Origin: Paracrocinitomix sp040880585
GTDB taxonomy: Bacteria; Bacteroidota; Bacteroidia; Flavobacteriales_D; Crocinitomicaceae
DNA: 31,031 nt
Reading direction: 5' to 3'
Assembly: GCA_040880585.1 (NCBI GenBank)
Contig: JBBDID010000024.1
Span: 1-31,031, forward strand
The number at the start of each line of letters is the position of its first letter. Within the stretch, counting starts at the first letter, position 1. Position numbers and translations under genes: made by a program. Shown here in pieces: positions 23,883-31,031 of the stretch. Under the pieces are notes generated by a model, which made no database searches, was not told the DNA's origin, and was given only the letters and a program-made list of their open reading frames with translations.

Positions 23883-25339
23883 CTTGATCTATTTTTATTT
23901 GTTTCAAGTGCTAACTCGATATCTGCCTGATATGTCTTAATAATGTCCAGTACACGTTTTACATCCGGATCAAACTTCCCGTCAAAAAGCGTGTGCACAA
24001 AATCTACTGTCTTATTCACGGTCATCATTGCATTAGTTTTCTGTCCGTTTTTTACATAAAGCGCCATATCATGCATTGCCTGACCCATTGATGCTATTGC
24101 GTAATTCTTTCGCACCTCAGCATTTTCTAAAGGATCATATATGCCTTTGCTATTTTCGTACTTTAAATTGCTCATAATCGTTACCGATTGTTGTTCATTT
24201 GAGGCAATGTTGAAGTACTCCAGGGTTGCTTTCATGCGATAAGTTTTTGCAGATGGATCAGTAACTTTGATTCGGCCAATAAATAGTTGAGTTAGTCCTT
24301 TATTTAGGTTTTTTAAATCAAGTTCGATTCGGTTCTCTTCAATAGTTGGGTTGTATCCGAAGAACTTCCCAATTGTCACTTCTTCTCCAAACTCAAGCAC
24401 AAGCTTTACGTCTCTGGCAACAGGGAATAGAAGACTTTCCACCTCATCTACAAATACTTTTTTTATGTCCTTTGAATCATTGATAAAATGAATTGAACTA
24501 TTTGCATTATCTGTTATATGCCTTGAAAGTTCATGGTTGAAGTCAACACCAACACCTATCATGCTTATATCAATGTGGTATTCTTTATTAAATACAGTTG
24601 AATTTTGAACGATTTTTTGAGGTGAAACAACACCTGTATTTGTCAAAGCATCCGTCAACATAATCACTTTGTTAGGTCTTCCTGATACATAAGCCTTTGC
24701 AACCTCATTATATCCTGCAATTAGCCCTGCATTTAAATTTGTTGACCCTCCCAACTGTATCTTGTCGATTGCAGCAAGTACCTTCTTTTTATCACCTACC
24801 TGTGTAGAAGCTAAAACCACTTCAACATTATTATCAAATGCCACGATAGAGATATGATCCGTAGGTCTCAAACGACTGATAAAAGCAGTGGCAGCTTCTT
24901 TTGCGTTGACCAATCTGCTGTCAGATGACATAGATCCGCTTTTATCGATCACAAGACTTACATTTACAGGCGGGGCATCTTCAATCGACCCTTTGTTTAG
25001 GTCTGAAGTTGCAATTCCAAGCTGAAATATTGCACTATTGTTATGTTCATTTATTGTTGGATTACCCCATTGCAAATCAAGAGCTACACTTTTATCCTTT
25101 CCCGGCATAGCTATTTCATGAGTGTGATAATTGAAGTACTCCTCTATGATTACATCTTCAGGGTTCGGAATCCCATATTCAAAGTAATTCGCTCCACTTT
25201 TCATAGCGTCGCGTTTCTGCTCAGCATTCATTTTACCCCAGTGTAAAGATGCTGTAGAATAACCCCGCTGGGCATATATTATTAGCGGACAAAGTAACAT
25301 CATTATAATAACTGATAGTTTAAATTTAAATTGATTCAT
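23879..25339 (-). CDS. von Willebrand factor type A domain protein, secreted
   Basis: This 486-residue protein has a signal peptide (KFKLSVIIMMLLCPLIIYAQ) and an N-terminal extension of VWA-containing Bacteroidota proteins (about 30-125). The vWA domain (about 126-300) has the MIDAS motif DKSGS (132-136), T200 in GGSTNLNAGL and D230 in MLTDALTNTG. A beta-rich C-terminal part (about 305-450) follows. It should bind a divalent metal and a protein ligand in the periplasm or at the surface. It heads a three-gene operon with the T9SS-tagged protein and the membrane protein, using a good minus-strand promoter at 25363-25394. The ligand is unknown. Confidence 0.9.
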   Translation of the reverse strand: MNQFKFKLSVIIMMLLCPLIIYAQRGYSTASLHWGKMNAEQKRDAMKSGANYFEYGIPNPEDVIIEEYFNYHTHEIAMPGKDKSVALDLQWGNPTINEHNNSAIFQLGIATSDLNKGSIEDAPPVNVSLVIDKSGSMSSDSRLVNAKEAATAFISRLRPTDHISIVAFDNNVEVVLASTQVGDKKKVLAAIDKIQLGGSTNLNAGLIAGYNEVAKAYVSGRPNKVIMLTDALTNTGVVSPQKIVQNSTVFNKEYHIDISMIGVGVDFNHELSRHITDNANSSIHFINDSKDIKKVFVDEVESLLFPVARDVKLVLEFGEEVTIGKFFGYNPTIEENRIELDLKNLNKGLTQLFIGRIKVTDPSAKTYRMKATLEYFNIASNEQQSVTIMSNLKYENSKGIYDPLENAEVRKNYAIASMGQAMHDMALYVKNGQKTNAMMTVNKTVDFVHTLFDGKFDPDVKRVLDIIKTYQADIELALETNKNRSR

Positions 25340-25362
25340 AACATTTTGTTTTTTGTTTCGAT

Positions 25363-25394
25363 CAAATCTAACTTAACATAGCAGGAGTTTCCAA
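25363..25394 (-). promoter_or_regulatory. Promoter of the vWA operon
   Basis: On the minus strand a TTG (CAA at 25392-25394), a 21-bp spacer and TAGATTTG (CAAATCTA at 25363-25370) match the Bacteroidota consensus. The vWA ATG is 23 bp downstream, leaving a short leader. Confidence 0.5.
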
Positions 25395-25476
25395 TCAATT
25401 GTTTTGCAAAGGATTTGGCGAATTAATTTGCATTTTGCAAAACTGTTTTGCAATAGTTTTAAAGGCAGAGTATTCA

Positions 25477-25484
25477 TATATTTG
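25477..25484 (+). promoter_or_regulatory. Candidate -7 box directly before the gene at 25487
   Basis: TATATTTG is an exact TAnnTTTG match ending only 2-5 bp before the possible starts GTG 25487 and ATG 25490. If used, the transcript would begin at or after the start codon, i.e. leaderless. No TTG at -33 is at the right distance. Confidence 0.35.
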
Positions 25485-25486
25485 TT

Positions 25487-26431
25487 GTGATGAGGCATCC
25501 TGACAGGATTTATTTTGAAGTACTTAAACAGGAATTGGTAAACCGTTTTCGCGAACAACATCCGGACAGTCCTGTTGATCTTTCTGAATGGAATGGAAGG
25601 ATGATAGAGAATTTTCAGAATGAATTGCTGGAAAAAGTAAAAGGACGCATCAGTACGAGATGGTTTTACGATCATTTAAAAACTGATCAGGAGGATAAAT
25701 TACCTAGAATCGATATACTAAACCTTTTAAGTGAGTATTGCGGATATAAAAACTGGGATGATTTTAAAACGCAAAAAATTGAGGAAGGGATTAAAGAAGA
25801 TCGACCCAAAAAAGATAAAAAAAATTACAGGCATTCAATCCTGATTCTGTTATTACTGATTTTAGTGACAAGTTTGATTAGTATGATTGTTTTGCAGACA
25901 GAAAATAAAATTGAATGCAAACTGTGTTTTACGGATTCAGATTTCGGCATCCCTATTGTGGATAAAAATCTAGAAATACAGTTGATAGGTGAAAATACAG
26001 AATTGCAGGTGTTTAAAGCGGATTCAGGAGGATGTGTTTCATTGAATCCTGATAAAAAAGAGCTGCGTTTTATAGCAAAGGCTGACTATTACAAAACAGA
26101 TACGTTCACAATGAATATGTACGATAAACAAATAAAAAAAATTCCCCTTAAAATAGATGATTACAGCATGTTCATTCATCAATTATCTGTTTCAAATACT
26201 GAAGATTGGGAAAGAAGAAGAGAACAGCTAGACAAAATTATTCATGCCGACGCTATGATCATACTGGTAACAAATGACAACCAGGGAATAGAAATGTTTA
26301 ACAGGGAAGAGTTTATCGACAGAATGACCATGCCGATTGGCAATCTGAAAAATCTGCGAATTCTGGAGACAAAATATATGGATGGAGAAATTATTAAAAT
26401 GCGAATTACACAAGAAGATGAAAGGAAATAA
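25487..26431 (+). CDS. Membrane-anchored protein with cytoplasmic N-terminal domain
   Basis: About 314 residues. The first 110 form a soluble N-terminal region (FEVLKQELVNRFREQ; GRISTRWFYDHLKTDQEDK; PRIDILNLLSEYCGYKNWDDFK) of a Bacteroidota-specific type that I cannot name. One hydrophobic segment (ILILLLLILVTSLISMIVL, about 119-138) follows, then an extracytoplasmic C-terminal half with Cys-x-x-Cys (CKLC). The arrangement is like a signal-transducing or anti-sigma-type protein. The start is GTG 25487 or ATG 25490. The next gene begins 14 bp before its end, so they are an operon. Confidence 0.7.
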   Translation: MMRHPDRIYFEVLKQELVNRFREQHPDSPVDLSEWNGRMIENFQNELLEKVKGRISTRWFYDHLKTDQEDKLPRIDILNLLSEYCGYKNWDDFKTQKIEEGIKEDRPKKDKKNYRHSILILLLLILVTSLISMIVLQTENKIECKLCFTDSDFGIPIVDKNLEIQLIGENTELQVFKADSGGCVSLNPDKKELRFIAKADYYKTDTFTMNMYDKQIKKIPLKIDDYSMFIHQLSVSNTEDWERRREQLDKIIHADAMIILVTNDNQGIEMFNREEFIDRMTMPIGNLKNLRILETKYMDGEIIKMRITQEDERK

Positions 26432-26993
26432 GATATTGATTACACTAATAATTTGCTTGATGGCGGGGATAAACTCCCGAGCTCAGAGCGGTAACGGCAA
26501 CTTTAATAAACCCGAATGGGATTTGAGTAAAGACGCACTTGACCAAAAAGACTTAGAAGCTTATCAGCGACGAGCCTCTGAAAAGGTAAAAGAATACTAC
26601 CAACAATTGGAAATCATGGCAAATGAAGAACACAAGAGTGCTGTTCGTGACAAAGCTATGGAAATGGCTGTAAAAGAATTTGAAGCTGGCTCTCAAATCT
26701 ACCTGAATGGAAAAGCTGAAAAAATAACGGATTATTTAAAAGAATACCGAAAGGGAACGACTTACAAAACACTCAATTCAATTGAAGTATTACAGGGCTT
26801 CGTTCCATCTGAAGAGGGGTTCTACCTTTGTAAGTTTAAAGTTAAATACTCCCTGTTAAATTCAAAGAATAAGGATGCGGTTTCTACTGAAAAATCTGAA
26901 GTAATTAGTGTAAAACTCTTGCGGAAAGAGAAAAACTTTGGCTCTACGAAAAAGTTAATTTGGGAGCTTTATCTTAGTGAGATTAGGGAGTAA
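26418..26993 (+). CDS. Secreted protein of unknown function
   Basis: A 191-residue protein starting at ATG 26418. The signal peptide MKGNKILITLIICLMAGINSRAQ has the charged-hydrophobic-AxA pattern. A longer frame from 26382 adds twelve residues inside the upstream gene and would block the signal peptide. The mature part begins with a Lys/Gln/Glu-rich helix (DLEAYQRRASEKVKEYYQQLE), followed by a beta-strand region. No domain is recognised. It overlaps the upstream membrane protein by 14 bp and is probably functionally linked to it. Confidence 0.68.
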   Translation: MKGNKILITLIICLMAGINSRAQSGNGNFNKPEWDLSKDALDQKDLEAYQRRASEKVKEYYQQLEIMANEEHKSAVRDKAMEMAVKEFEAGSQIYLNGKAEKITDYLKEYRKGTTYKTLNSIEVLQGFVPSEEGFYLCKFKVKYSLLNSKNKDAVSTEKSEVISVKLLRKEKNFGSTKKLIWELYLSEIRE

Positions 26994-27043
26994 AGCTATC
27001 TCTAGAGGTAATTTCGTTAAGAAGACCAAAAACTTGAAACCGT

Positions 27044-27259
27044 ATGAAGTCGAATAGCAAAATAGCCGGAATTGGACTACTGACAGCGACCGCTGCTTCA
27101 CTTTGCTGTATCACACCTGTAATTGCCCTAGTAGCTGGAACTAGCGGAATGGCTTCTGCATTTTCATGGATGGAACCAGCTCGACCTTACTTAATTGGAT
27201 TGACTATATTGACACTTGGATTGGCGTGGTATCAAAAGTTGAAGTCTAAAAAAAAATAG
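27044..27259 (+). CDS. merT: MerT part of a frameshifted mercury transporter (MerTP)
   Basis: This 71-residue piece is the MerT-like half of the MerTP fusion known in Bacteroidota: AASLCCITPVIALVAGTSG has the CC pair of the mercuric ion transporter, then EPARPYLIGLTILTLGLAWYQK. It ends KLKSKKK followed by TAG. Nine A's at 27248-27256 precede the stop. A -1 shift there continues as ...KKIDCNCETDVKSGFMQSRKF, matching the MerTP linker and third helix. So this is one gene with a missing base, or with programmed slippage. Transport of Hg(II) is expected from the family. Confidence 0.7.
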   Translation: MKSNSKIAGIGLLTATAASLCCITPVIALVAGTSGMASAFSWMEPARPYLIGLTILTLGLAWYQKLKSKKK

Positions 27260-27279
27260 ATTGTAATTGTGAAACTGAT

Positions 27280-27639
27280 GTGAAGTCCGGCTTCATGCAA
27301 TCAAGAAAGTTCCTGGTTATCATCACTGTATTTGCAGTGCTAATGTTGACATTTCCCTACTATTCGCGGGTGTTTTATAGCAATGATGCAGTATCAACTG
27401 AAATTGCTCCAGAGAACACAAAACAAATGGAGTTTATCATTGAAGGGGTGACCTGTGAAAACTGTGAAAACCATGTTACTAATGAAATATTGAAATTGGA
27501 AGGGATTGGAGACACCAAAGTCTCTTACCAGGATGGTAATGCAATTGTTGAATTTGATAAATTAAAAGTTAACGATAACGACATTTCAAAAGCAATTAAC
27601 TCAACGGGGTATACCGTTACCGAGACAAAAAAACTATAA
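27280..27639 (+). CDS. merP: Second part of MerTP: membrane helix and HMA (MerP-like) domain
   Basis: Read from GTG 27280, 119 residues. Helix FLVIITVFAVLMLTFPYYSRVFY is the last helix of MerT. A periplasmic heavy-metal-associated domain follows, with the metal-binding motif GVTCENC and ending GDTKVSYQDGNAIVEFDKL, AINSTGYTV. In frame -1 relative to the upstream piece, it continues KKIDCNCETDVKSGFMQ from 27256, so the true start is probably not this GTG but the joint with merT. The GTG start and 119-residue length apply only if the piece is translated alone. The stop TAA (27637-27639) overlaps the following ATG by one base. Confidence 0.7.
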   Translation: MKSGFMQSRKFLVIITVFAVLMLTFPYYSRVFYSNDAVSTEIAPENTKQMEFIIEGVTCENCENHVTNEILKLEGIGDTKVSYQDGNAIVEFDKLKVNDNDISKAINSTGYTVTETKKL

Positions 27640-27847
27640 TGGAAGTAGATTAAAATCAGAAATAACTTGTCCGGAGTGTGGATATAAAAAAACAGAGGAA
27701 ATGCCAACAGATGCCTGCTCTTGGTTCTATGAATGTAAGAATTGTAAGACTTTGTTAAAACCGAAAGAAGGAGACTGCTGCGTATATTGTTCTTATGGGA
27801 CAGTTCCCTGTCCGCCGATTCAAGAAACGGGAAATTGCTGTTCATAA
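27639..27847 (+). pseudogene. GDCCxC domain protein gene with a frame break
   Basis: The protein frame at 27650-27847 reads SEITCPECGYKKTEEMPTD, CKTLLKPKEGDCCVYCSYG and GTVPCPPIQETGNCCS, with eleven cysteines and the GDCC(V)YC signature of small metal-binding proteins often near mer genes in Bacteroidota. The ATG at 27639, which overlaps the merTP stop, reads MEVD and then stops. One T added after GAT would make MEVDLKSEITCPEC. Both this gene and merTP are thus off by one base, so the locus is decaying or the sequence has single-base errors. Confidence 0.65.
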
Positions 27848-27901
27848 CGATTAGAGTTAACCTGCTTCAACAATACAATTATCCCTTGTACAAAACAGCG
27901 T

Positions 27902-27955
27902 AAAAAAAAACAGAATAAGAATAATGTTACTTTCCCTGTTTTTATTCTTCTGACT
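27902..27955 (-). terminator. Possible terminator of the pyrophosphatase gene
   Basis: Downstream (minus direction) of ppa, imperfect arms around CAGAATAAGAAT (about 27911-27922) and TTATTCTTCTG (about 27942-27952) are followed by a T run (AAAAAAAAA on the plus strand at 27902-27910). Pairing is imperfect. Confidence 0.4.
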
Positions 27956-28493
27956 TCATAAGTTCACGGTAATCAATGATGCTCTGTTGAATAATTTCTT
28001 TTGCTACCCGGGCGTTTTGAAAATCCTCGATTTCAACGGTTTTATTTTCCAATTTCTTGTACTCTTCAAAGAAGTTTCTTAGTTCCTTAAAAAAATGCTC
28101 AGGTAAATCGGATATATCTGAAATGTGGTTGACACTCATGTCATTTTCAGCTACCGCAATGATTTTATCATCCAATTCGCCACTATCCACCATACGCATC
28201 ACGCCAATCACCTTAGCCGATACCATACAAAGTGGTACAATGCTGATCTGAGACAGCACCAAAATATCTAAAGGGTCTTTATCACCACAATAGGTTTTTG
28301 GAATAAATCCGTAATTAGCCGGGTAATACATGGAGGAATAAATTACGCGATCCATTTTCAGTAATCCGGATGCTTTGTCCAATTCGTATTTAGCACGGGT
28401 ATTTTTGGGGATTTCAATAATTCCATTCACAATATCCGGTGCCTTTTCACCAATTGATACCGTATGCCAGGGGTGATGTAAGTTTTTGCTCAT
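27942..28493 (-). CDS. ppa: Inorganic pyrophosphatase
   Basis: Family I soluble inorganic pyrophosphatase; hydrolyses PPi to two phosphates. The 183-residue protein has the N-terminal IIEIPKNTRAKYELDK, YPANYGFIPKTYCGDKDPLD with the metal-binding Asp cluster DxDPLD, and VIGVMRMVDSGELDDKIIAV. It is an ordinary length for the family. The ATG at 28493 is supported by the conserved start MSKNLHHPWHTV. It appears monocistronic, with 45 bp to the small membrane protein upstream. Confidence 0.95.
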   Translation of the reverse strand: MSKNLHHPWHTVSIGEKAPDIVNGIIEIPKNTRAKYELDKASGLLKMDRVIYSSMYYPANYGFIPKTYCGDKDPLDILVLSQISIVPLCMVSAKVIGVMRMVDSGELDDKIIAVAENDMSVNHISDISDLPEHFFKELRNFFEEYKKLENKTVEIEDFQNARVAKEIIQQSIIDYRELMKSEE

Positions 28494-28538
28494 AGAAAGA
28501 TTTGTTTTTTAAAAAGGATAAAGAGAAAGTAAGAGTCT

Positions 28539-28889
28539 CTATTTTACGCCGGCAAGAAAGAATACCATAGTTCCAACAGCAACGAGAATAACAAATGCAA
28601 CAATGGCAATGACGCTACTTTGAGTTCCTGCGGGTTCTTTAATAGGAACCAGTTCCTCTCCTGAGTTATTCCTTGCTGGTTTTGCTCTCGTTCTGACCGG
28701 GTCACCGGAATTTTCTTTGGCTTTTTCTTCACGTGCAATTAACCATTTTTTTCGAATCTCAGTAAATGTATTCATGTTATGAGAAGAGGCAGACATCCAA
28801 CGATCGACTCTCAACATATCTTCATTGTCCAACTCTTTTTTGAGGTAGGCAATAATGGTGCTCTTAGAAATAGTATCATTTTCTGACAT
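28539..28889 (-). CDS. Small tail-anchored membrane protein
   Basis: This 116-residue protein has a soluble N-terminal region with TISKSTIIAYLKKELDNEDMLRVDRWM and NTFTEIRKKWLIAREEKA. A polar low-complexity linker (about 58-90) follows, and one C-terminal helix VIAIVAFVILVAVGTMVFFL. The start of the N-terminal part is somewhat like the N-terminal helix domain of FecR-type anti-sigma proteins of Bacteroidota, but there is no FecR beta domain or sigma gene nearby. The function is unknown. Confidence 0.65.
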   Translation of the reverse strand: MSENDTISKSTIIAYLKKELDNEDMLRVDRWMSASSHNMNTFTEIRKKWLIAREEKAKENSGDPVRTRAKPARNNSGEELVPIKEPAGTQSSVIAIVAFVILVAVGTMVFFLAGVK

Positions 28890-29017
28890 TCGGCTACTGT
28901 TTTAGATTCTCTTTAAAGATAGAAAAAAGGAAGGACTTGAAAACCTCTATTTCACCTTATTTCAGCAAAAATCATCCAAGAAAGTGTAAGTAAAAATGCA
29001 ATCTGCCTTCCGGGAAA

Positions 29018-29251
29018 TTAATAGATGATAGGAGAGATACTTTCTGTGATTTGCTCAAATTTGGTCTCAATCTTATCCAAAATCTTTTTGTATTCCTTGA
29101 TCTTATGCTTTAAAACCGGTCGAATTTTAGGTTCTGATTCAAAGTAAAGTAACAGTCTGGGAGATCCGTTAACATAATTATTAACCACCTCATAGCCAAT
29201 TAATTCATTATTTTGAATTCGTTCTTTTAAGGTTTCGTGATAAGGGAACAT
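29018..29251 (-). CDS. Small hypothetical protein
   Basis: A 77-residue protein, MFPYHETLKERIQNNELIG ... SISPIIY, with a short beta region (PRLLLYFESEPKI) and then a Lys-rich helix VLKHKIKEYKKILDKIETKFEQ. No signal peptide and no recognised domain. ATG at 29251. A short conserved Bacteroidota protein is possible but unverified. Confidence 0.55.
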   Translation of the reverse strand: MFPYHETLKERIQNNELIGYEVVNNYVNGSPRLLLYFESEPKIRPVLKHKIKEYKKILDKIETKFEQITESISPIIY

Positions 29252-29354
29252 AAGTCTGTGTTTTATATTAAGTTAACGAAAGAAACAATAAAAGGTTCAC
29301 ATTTTATACAAGAACAAATGTAGAGGTTTTTTTAATGTATCGGTTCTGTGTCAA

Positions 29355-29612
29355 CTATTTCGATTCATTTTTCCGTGTTGAAAATTTCGTTCTTAATCTG
29401 AGCAAGATCGACAGTAAGAAAATTAGCCAGGGAATGCCGTGCAGAAAAGTATCAAACCAATCTTTTCCTTTCATGCCTTCTGCACCGCCTGCAATCCATT
29501 TTAGTTTCCCCCAAATATGGGGTTCCGGAGTGAAAGGAGCCAGTCCTAAAGTGAGGGCAATGAGTGCCCATAAACCGATATTTTTTTCAATGTGAGTGGT
29601 TAATTTTTTCAT
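29355..29612 (-). CDS. Small membrane protein, Bacteroidota type
   Basis: An 85-residue protein with two hydrophobic segments: IGLWALIALTLGLAPF near the N-terminus and IPWLIFLLSILLRL near the C-terminus. Between them is a polar loop HIWGKLKWIAGGAEGMKGKDWFDTFLHG. The pattern, with conserved GL-PF-PEPH-GKLKW-GG-GM--DWFD, is a widespread small membrane protein in this phylum, function not known. ATG 29612. Confidence 0.65.
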   Translation of the reverse strand: MKKLTTHIEKNIGLWALIALTLGLAPFTPEPHIWGKLKWIAGGAEGMKGKDWFDTFLHGIPWLIFLLSILLRLRTKFSTRKNESK

Positions 29613-29714
29613 CTTGAATTTTTTAATAAGGGTGAGTTTTCTAGCTCAAAACCATTTGCGTTTACTCTTTTTACCCGCCAGGCGGTACAGGTAGTGCAAA
29701 ATTGGGCTGCCTAT

Positions 29715-29747
29715 CATGAGTCCATTGTGAGCCCATCATGAGCCAAC
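29715..29747. repeat. Short degenerate repeat ATGAGTCC/TGAGCCC
   Basis: Three units, CATGAGTCCATTG, TGAGCCCAT and CATGAGCC, in a 33-bp run. ATGAGTCCATT at 29716-29726 is identical to a piece at 20876-20886 in the repeat zone of the island. Confidence 0.6.
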
Positions 29748-29763
29748 TAATTTTCATGTTCAT

Positions 29764-31031
29764 TTACACGTTTATTTTCCATTTTCCCCTTGTTCCACCA
29801 ATACGCTCAATTTTTCCTTCTTCTTTCAGTTTATTCAGATGGTATTTAACTCCATCTTCGGTAATATCACCCAATACTTCTGCAATTTTCTTTCTACTCA
29901 TTGTAGGATTTTGCCTGAGCAGTTCAATAATTTTATCCGAAATGATTTGGGTAGTTATTTGGGTAGTTATTTGGGTAGTTATTTGGGCAGCTCTATTTTC
30001 AGACTTTAATGGAATAATTGTCCTAAAAACATCCTCTTCAATGAATTCCGGTTTTGTTCCCGGAGTATAAATTCCACAATACTTGAAGGTATTCCGAACG
30101 CCTGAACCTAGTTCGTCCACCCGGCCAATTTCCTTGAAGAATTTGGCGATTACCGGATTCTTGGGATAGGGTGAAAAGTTAGCCGGGTCAATCACACCTC
30201 CGTCATGCGGACGATTCCAGTTTTCGGCCAGTACCCTATCTTTTTCAATGATGAACTTGGCCGGAAAAGCGTTGGCAAATTCCCGGTGGATCAACAGGTT
30301 CCCGACTACTTCACGGAAAATCCGGTCTCGGAGGCTGATGCGTTGTTCGCCTTCCTGGTAGAATTTGTCGGGTAAATGTTTTCGTACAAATGCCATGAGC
30401 CGGTCGTAGCTTTCAATGAGATTGGTTCGGATGTCGTCCCGGTCGTCATAGCGATCCACATTTTCTATCCGGAGTATGGCATCTGTTTTGTGGTGGGGCA
30501 ATACGCTTTGGATGACTTCATTCTTTCCGAGGAGCAATACAGCAGCCAGTGTATAACCGTCTTTCCCGGTCTGGTGATCGTGTTTGAACAATCCGGCTGA
30601 ACTCAGCAGTTCTTCATCCGTCATGTCCTGCCAGGGATGGTTTGCTCGCTCGTTTTTGGCAAGCGTTCGGACACGGCTGAATAATTCCGTTTTGAAATCC
30701 GAAAGTTTCAGATAGGGATATATCCGGTTTTCGGAATAGGTGGTTTGTTTTCTCAGGTAGAGTTGGGTAACCTGCTCGGTTTGCCGGGTAATGTCAAAAT
30801 CTCCGTCCTCATTCCGGTCGAAAATTTTCCCATTGGTGCTGTGTACCTGCGAACTTTCTGGAACATATACGTAGATCACTTTCTTGTCTTCATAATCGAG
30901 CACCTGTGTTGACAGATAAAACGGAGGACTGAGCTTTTGCGGATTATTGGCATTGGTAACAATGTTGTTTACAATGTCCTGTACGCAATCTTCAATCACT
31001 CCTTCCACTGTTCCGTCATTCTTCACCCCCA
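29764..31031 (-). CDS. AlbA_2-type ATP-binding regulator, N-terminus outside the window
   Basis: The 422-residue visible part lacks the start; the frame continues past the window edge at 31031. The visible N-terminus (GVKNDGTVEGVIEDCVQD ... PPFYLSTQVLDYEDKKVIYVYVPES) fits the Schlafen AlbA_2 nucleotide-binding domain. The central part has RERIFREVVGNLLIHREFANAFPAKFII-like ATPase-helicase C-terminal features (DRIFREVVGNLLIHREF). The C-terminus has DELGSGVRNTFKYCGIYTPG. A winged-helix tail (LLRQNPTMSRKKIAEVLGD-GVKYHLNKLKEEGKI) follows a repeat linker QITTQITTQITTQII. Proteins of this kind are often annotated transcriptional regulators or RecG-like helicases. An incomplete relative lies at 18326-18454. 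Confidence 0.85.
   Translation of the reverse strand, partial: GVKNDGTVEGVIEDCVQDIVNNIVTNANNPQKLSPPFYLSTQVLDYEDKKVIYVYVPESSQVHSTNGKIFDRNEDGDFDITRQTEQVTQLYLRKQTTYSENRIYPYLKLSDFKTELFSRVRTLAKNERANHPWQDMTDEELLSSAGLFKHDHQTGKDGYTLAAVLLLGKNEVIQSVLPHHKTDAILRIENVDRYDDRDDIRTNLIESYDRLMAFVRKHLPDKFYQEGEQRISLRDRIFREVVGNLLIHREFANAFPAKFIIEKDRVLAENWNRPHDGGVIDPANFSPYPKNPVIAKFFKEIGRVDELGSGVRNTFKYCGIYTPGTKPEFIEEDVFRTIIPLKSENRAAQITTQITTQITTQIISDKIIELLRQNPTMSRKKIAEVLGDITEDGVKYHLNKLKEEGKIERIGGTRGKWKINV
29945..29992 (-). repeat. Four 12-bp tandem repeats inside the AlbA-type gene
   Basis: ATTTGGGTAGTT is repeated three times exactly (29945, 29957, 29969) and a fourth degenerate time (29981). It encodes ITTQ or AQI-type linker residues just before the winged-helix tail. 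Because the unit is a multiple of three, copy changes keep the frame and vary linker length. Confidence 0.85.

Overview
The window looks like chromosomal DNA of a member of the Bacteroidota, probably close to the Flavobacteriia/Cryomorphaceae. The basis is AT-rich DNA, two proteins with C-terminal type IX secretion sorting domains, Bacteroidota-type -7 boxes (TAnnTTTG) upstream of several genes, weak Shine-Dalgarno signals, and typical housekeeping proteins (PIN-PhoH ATPase, short GppA-like exopolyphosphatase, MerTP-type mercury transporter, GDCCxC protein). There is no rRNA and no complete transposase or integrase.

Left part (1-14225): a minus-strand run carries a TauE/SafE exporter with moaD and moaE, then tyrS, a PIN-PhoH protein, nadK and a CBS-domain protein. 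A divergent plus-strand pair, pdxJ and an alpha/beta hydrolase, follows. Next come a secreted protein, a tiny membrane ORF, an overlapping minus-strand pair (RimK-type ATP-grasp ligase and M14-type deacylase), a lipoprotein, a LuxE-like acyl-activating enzyme and a repeat-rich T9SS cargo protein. A compact promoter plus perfect hairpin terminator with no gene between them precedes the ppk1-ppx polyphosphate operon (14226-17157).

Middle (17289-22110): tRNA-Gly(GCC) and tRNA-Leu(TAA) are followed by an accessory island. The 3' end of tRNA-Leu and its terminator-like tail recur 4.5 kb downstream at 22044, as expected for a tRNA-targeted integration. Between the two copies lie a four-helix-bundle protein, a remnant of an AlbA-type ATP-binding regulator, an AbiEi/AbiEii toxin-antitoxin operon with a truncated third gene, a zone of degenerate short repeats, and a PIN-like protein. 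No integrase remains.

Right part (22130-31031): a three-gene minus-strand operon encodes a vWA protein, a T9SS-tagged protein and a polytopic membrane protein. A divergent pair encodes a membrane-anchored protein and a secreted protein. A mercury-type locus has merTP split by a -1 frame change at an A9 run and a GDCCxC gene that also has a frame break. Inorganic pyrophosphatase, small membrane proteins and an AlbA-type regulator cut by the window edge complete the region. The regulator's C-terminal region matches the remnant at 18.3 kb.

The points most worth following are the promoter-terminator unit before ppk1, the tRNA-Leu island with its palindromes, the A9 frameshift in merTP, and the family of degenerate 7-9 bp repeats at three intergenic sites.
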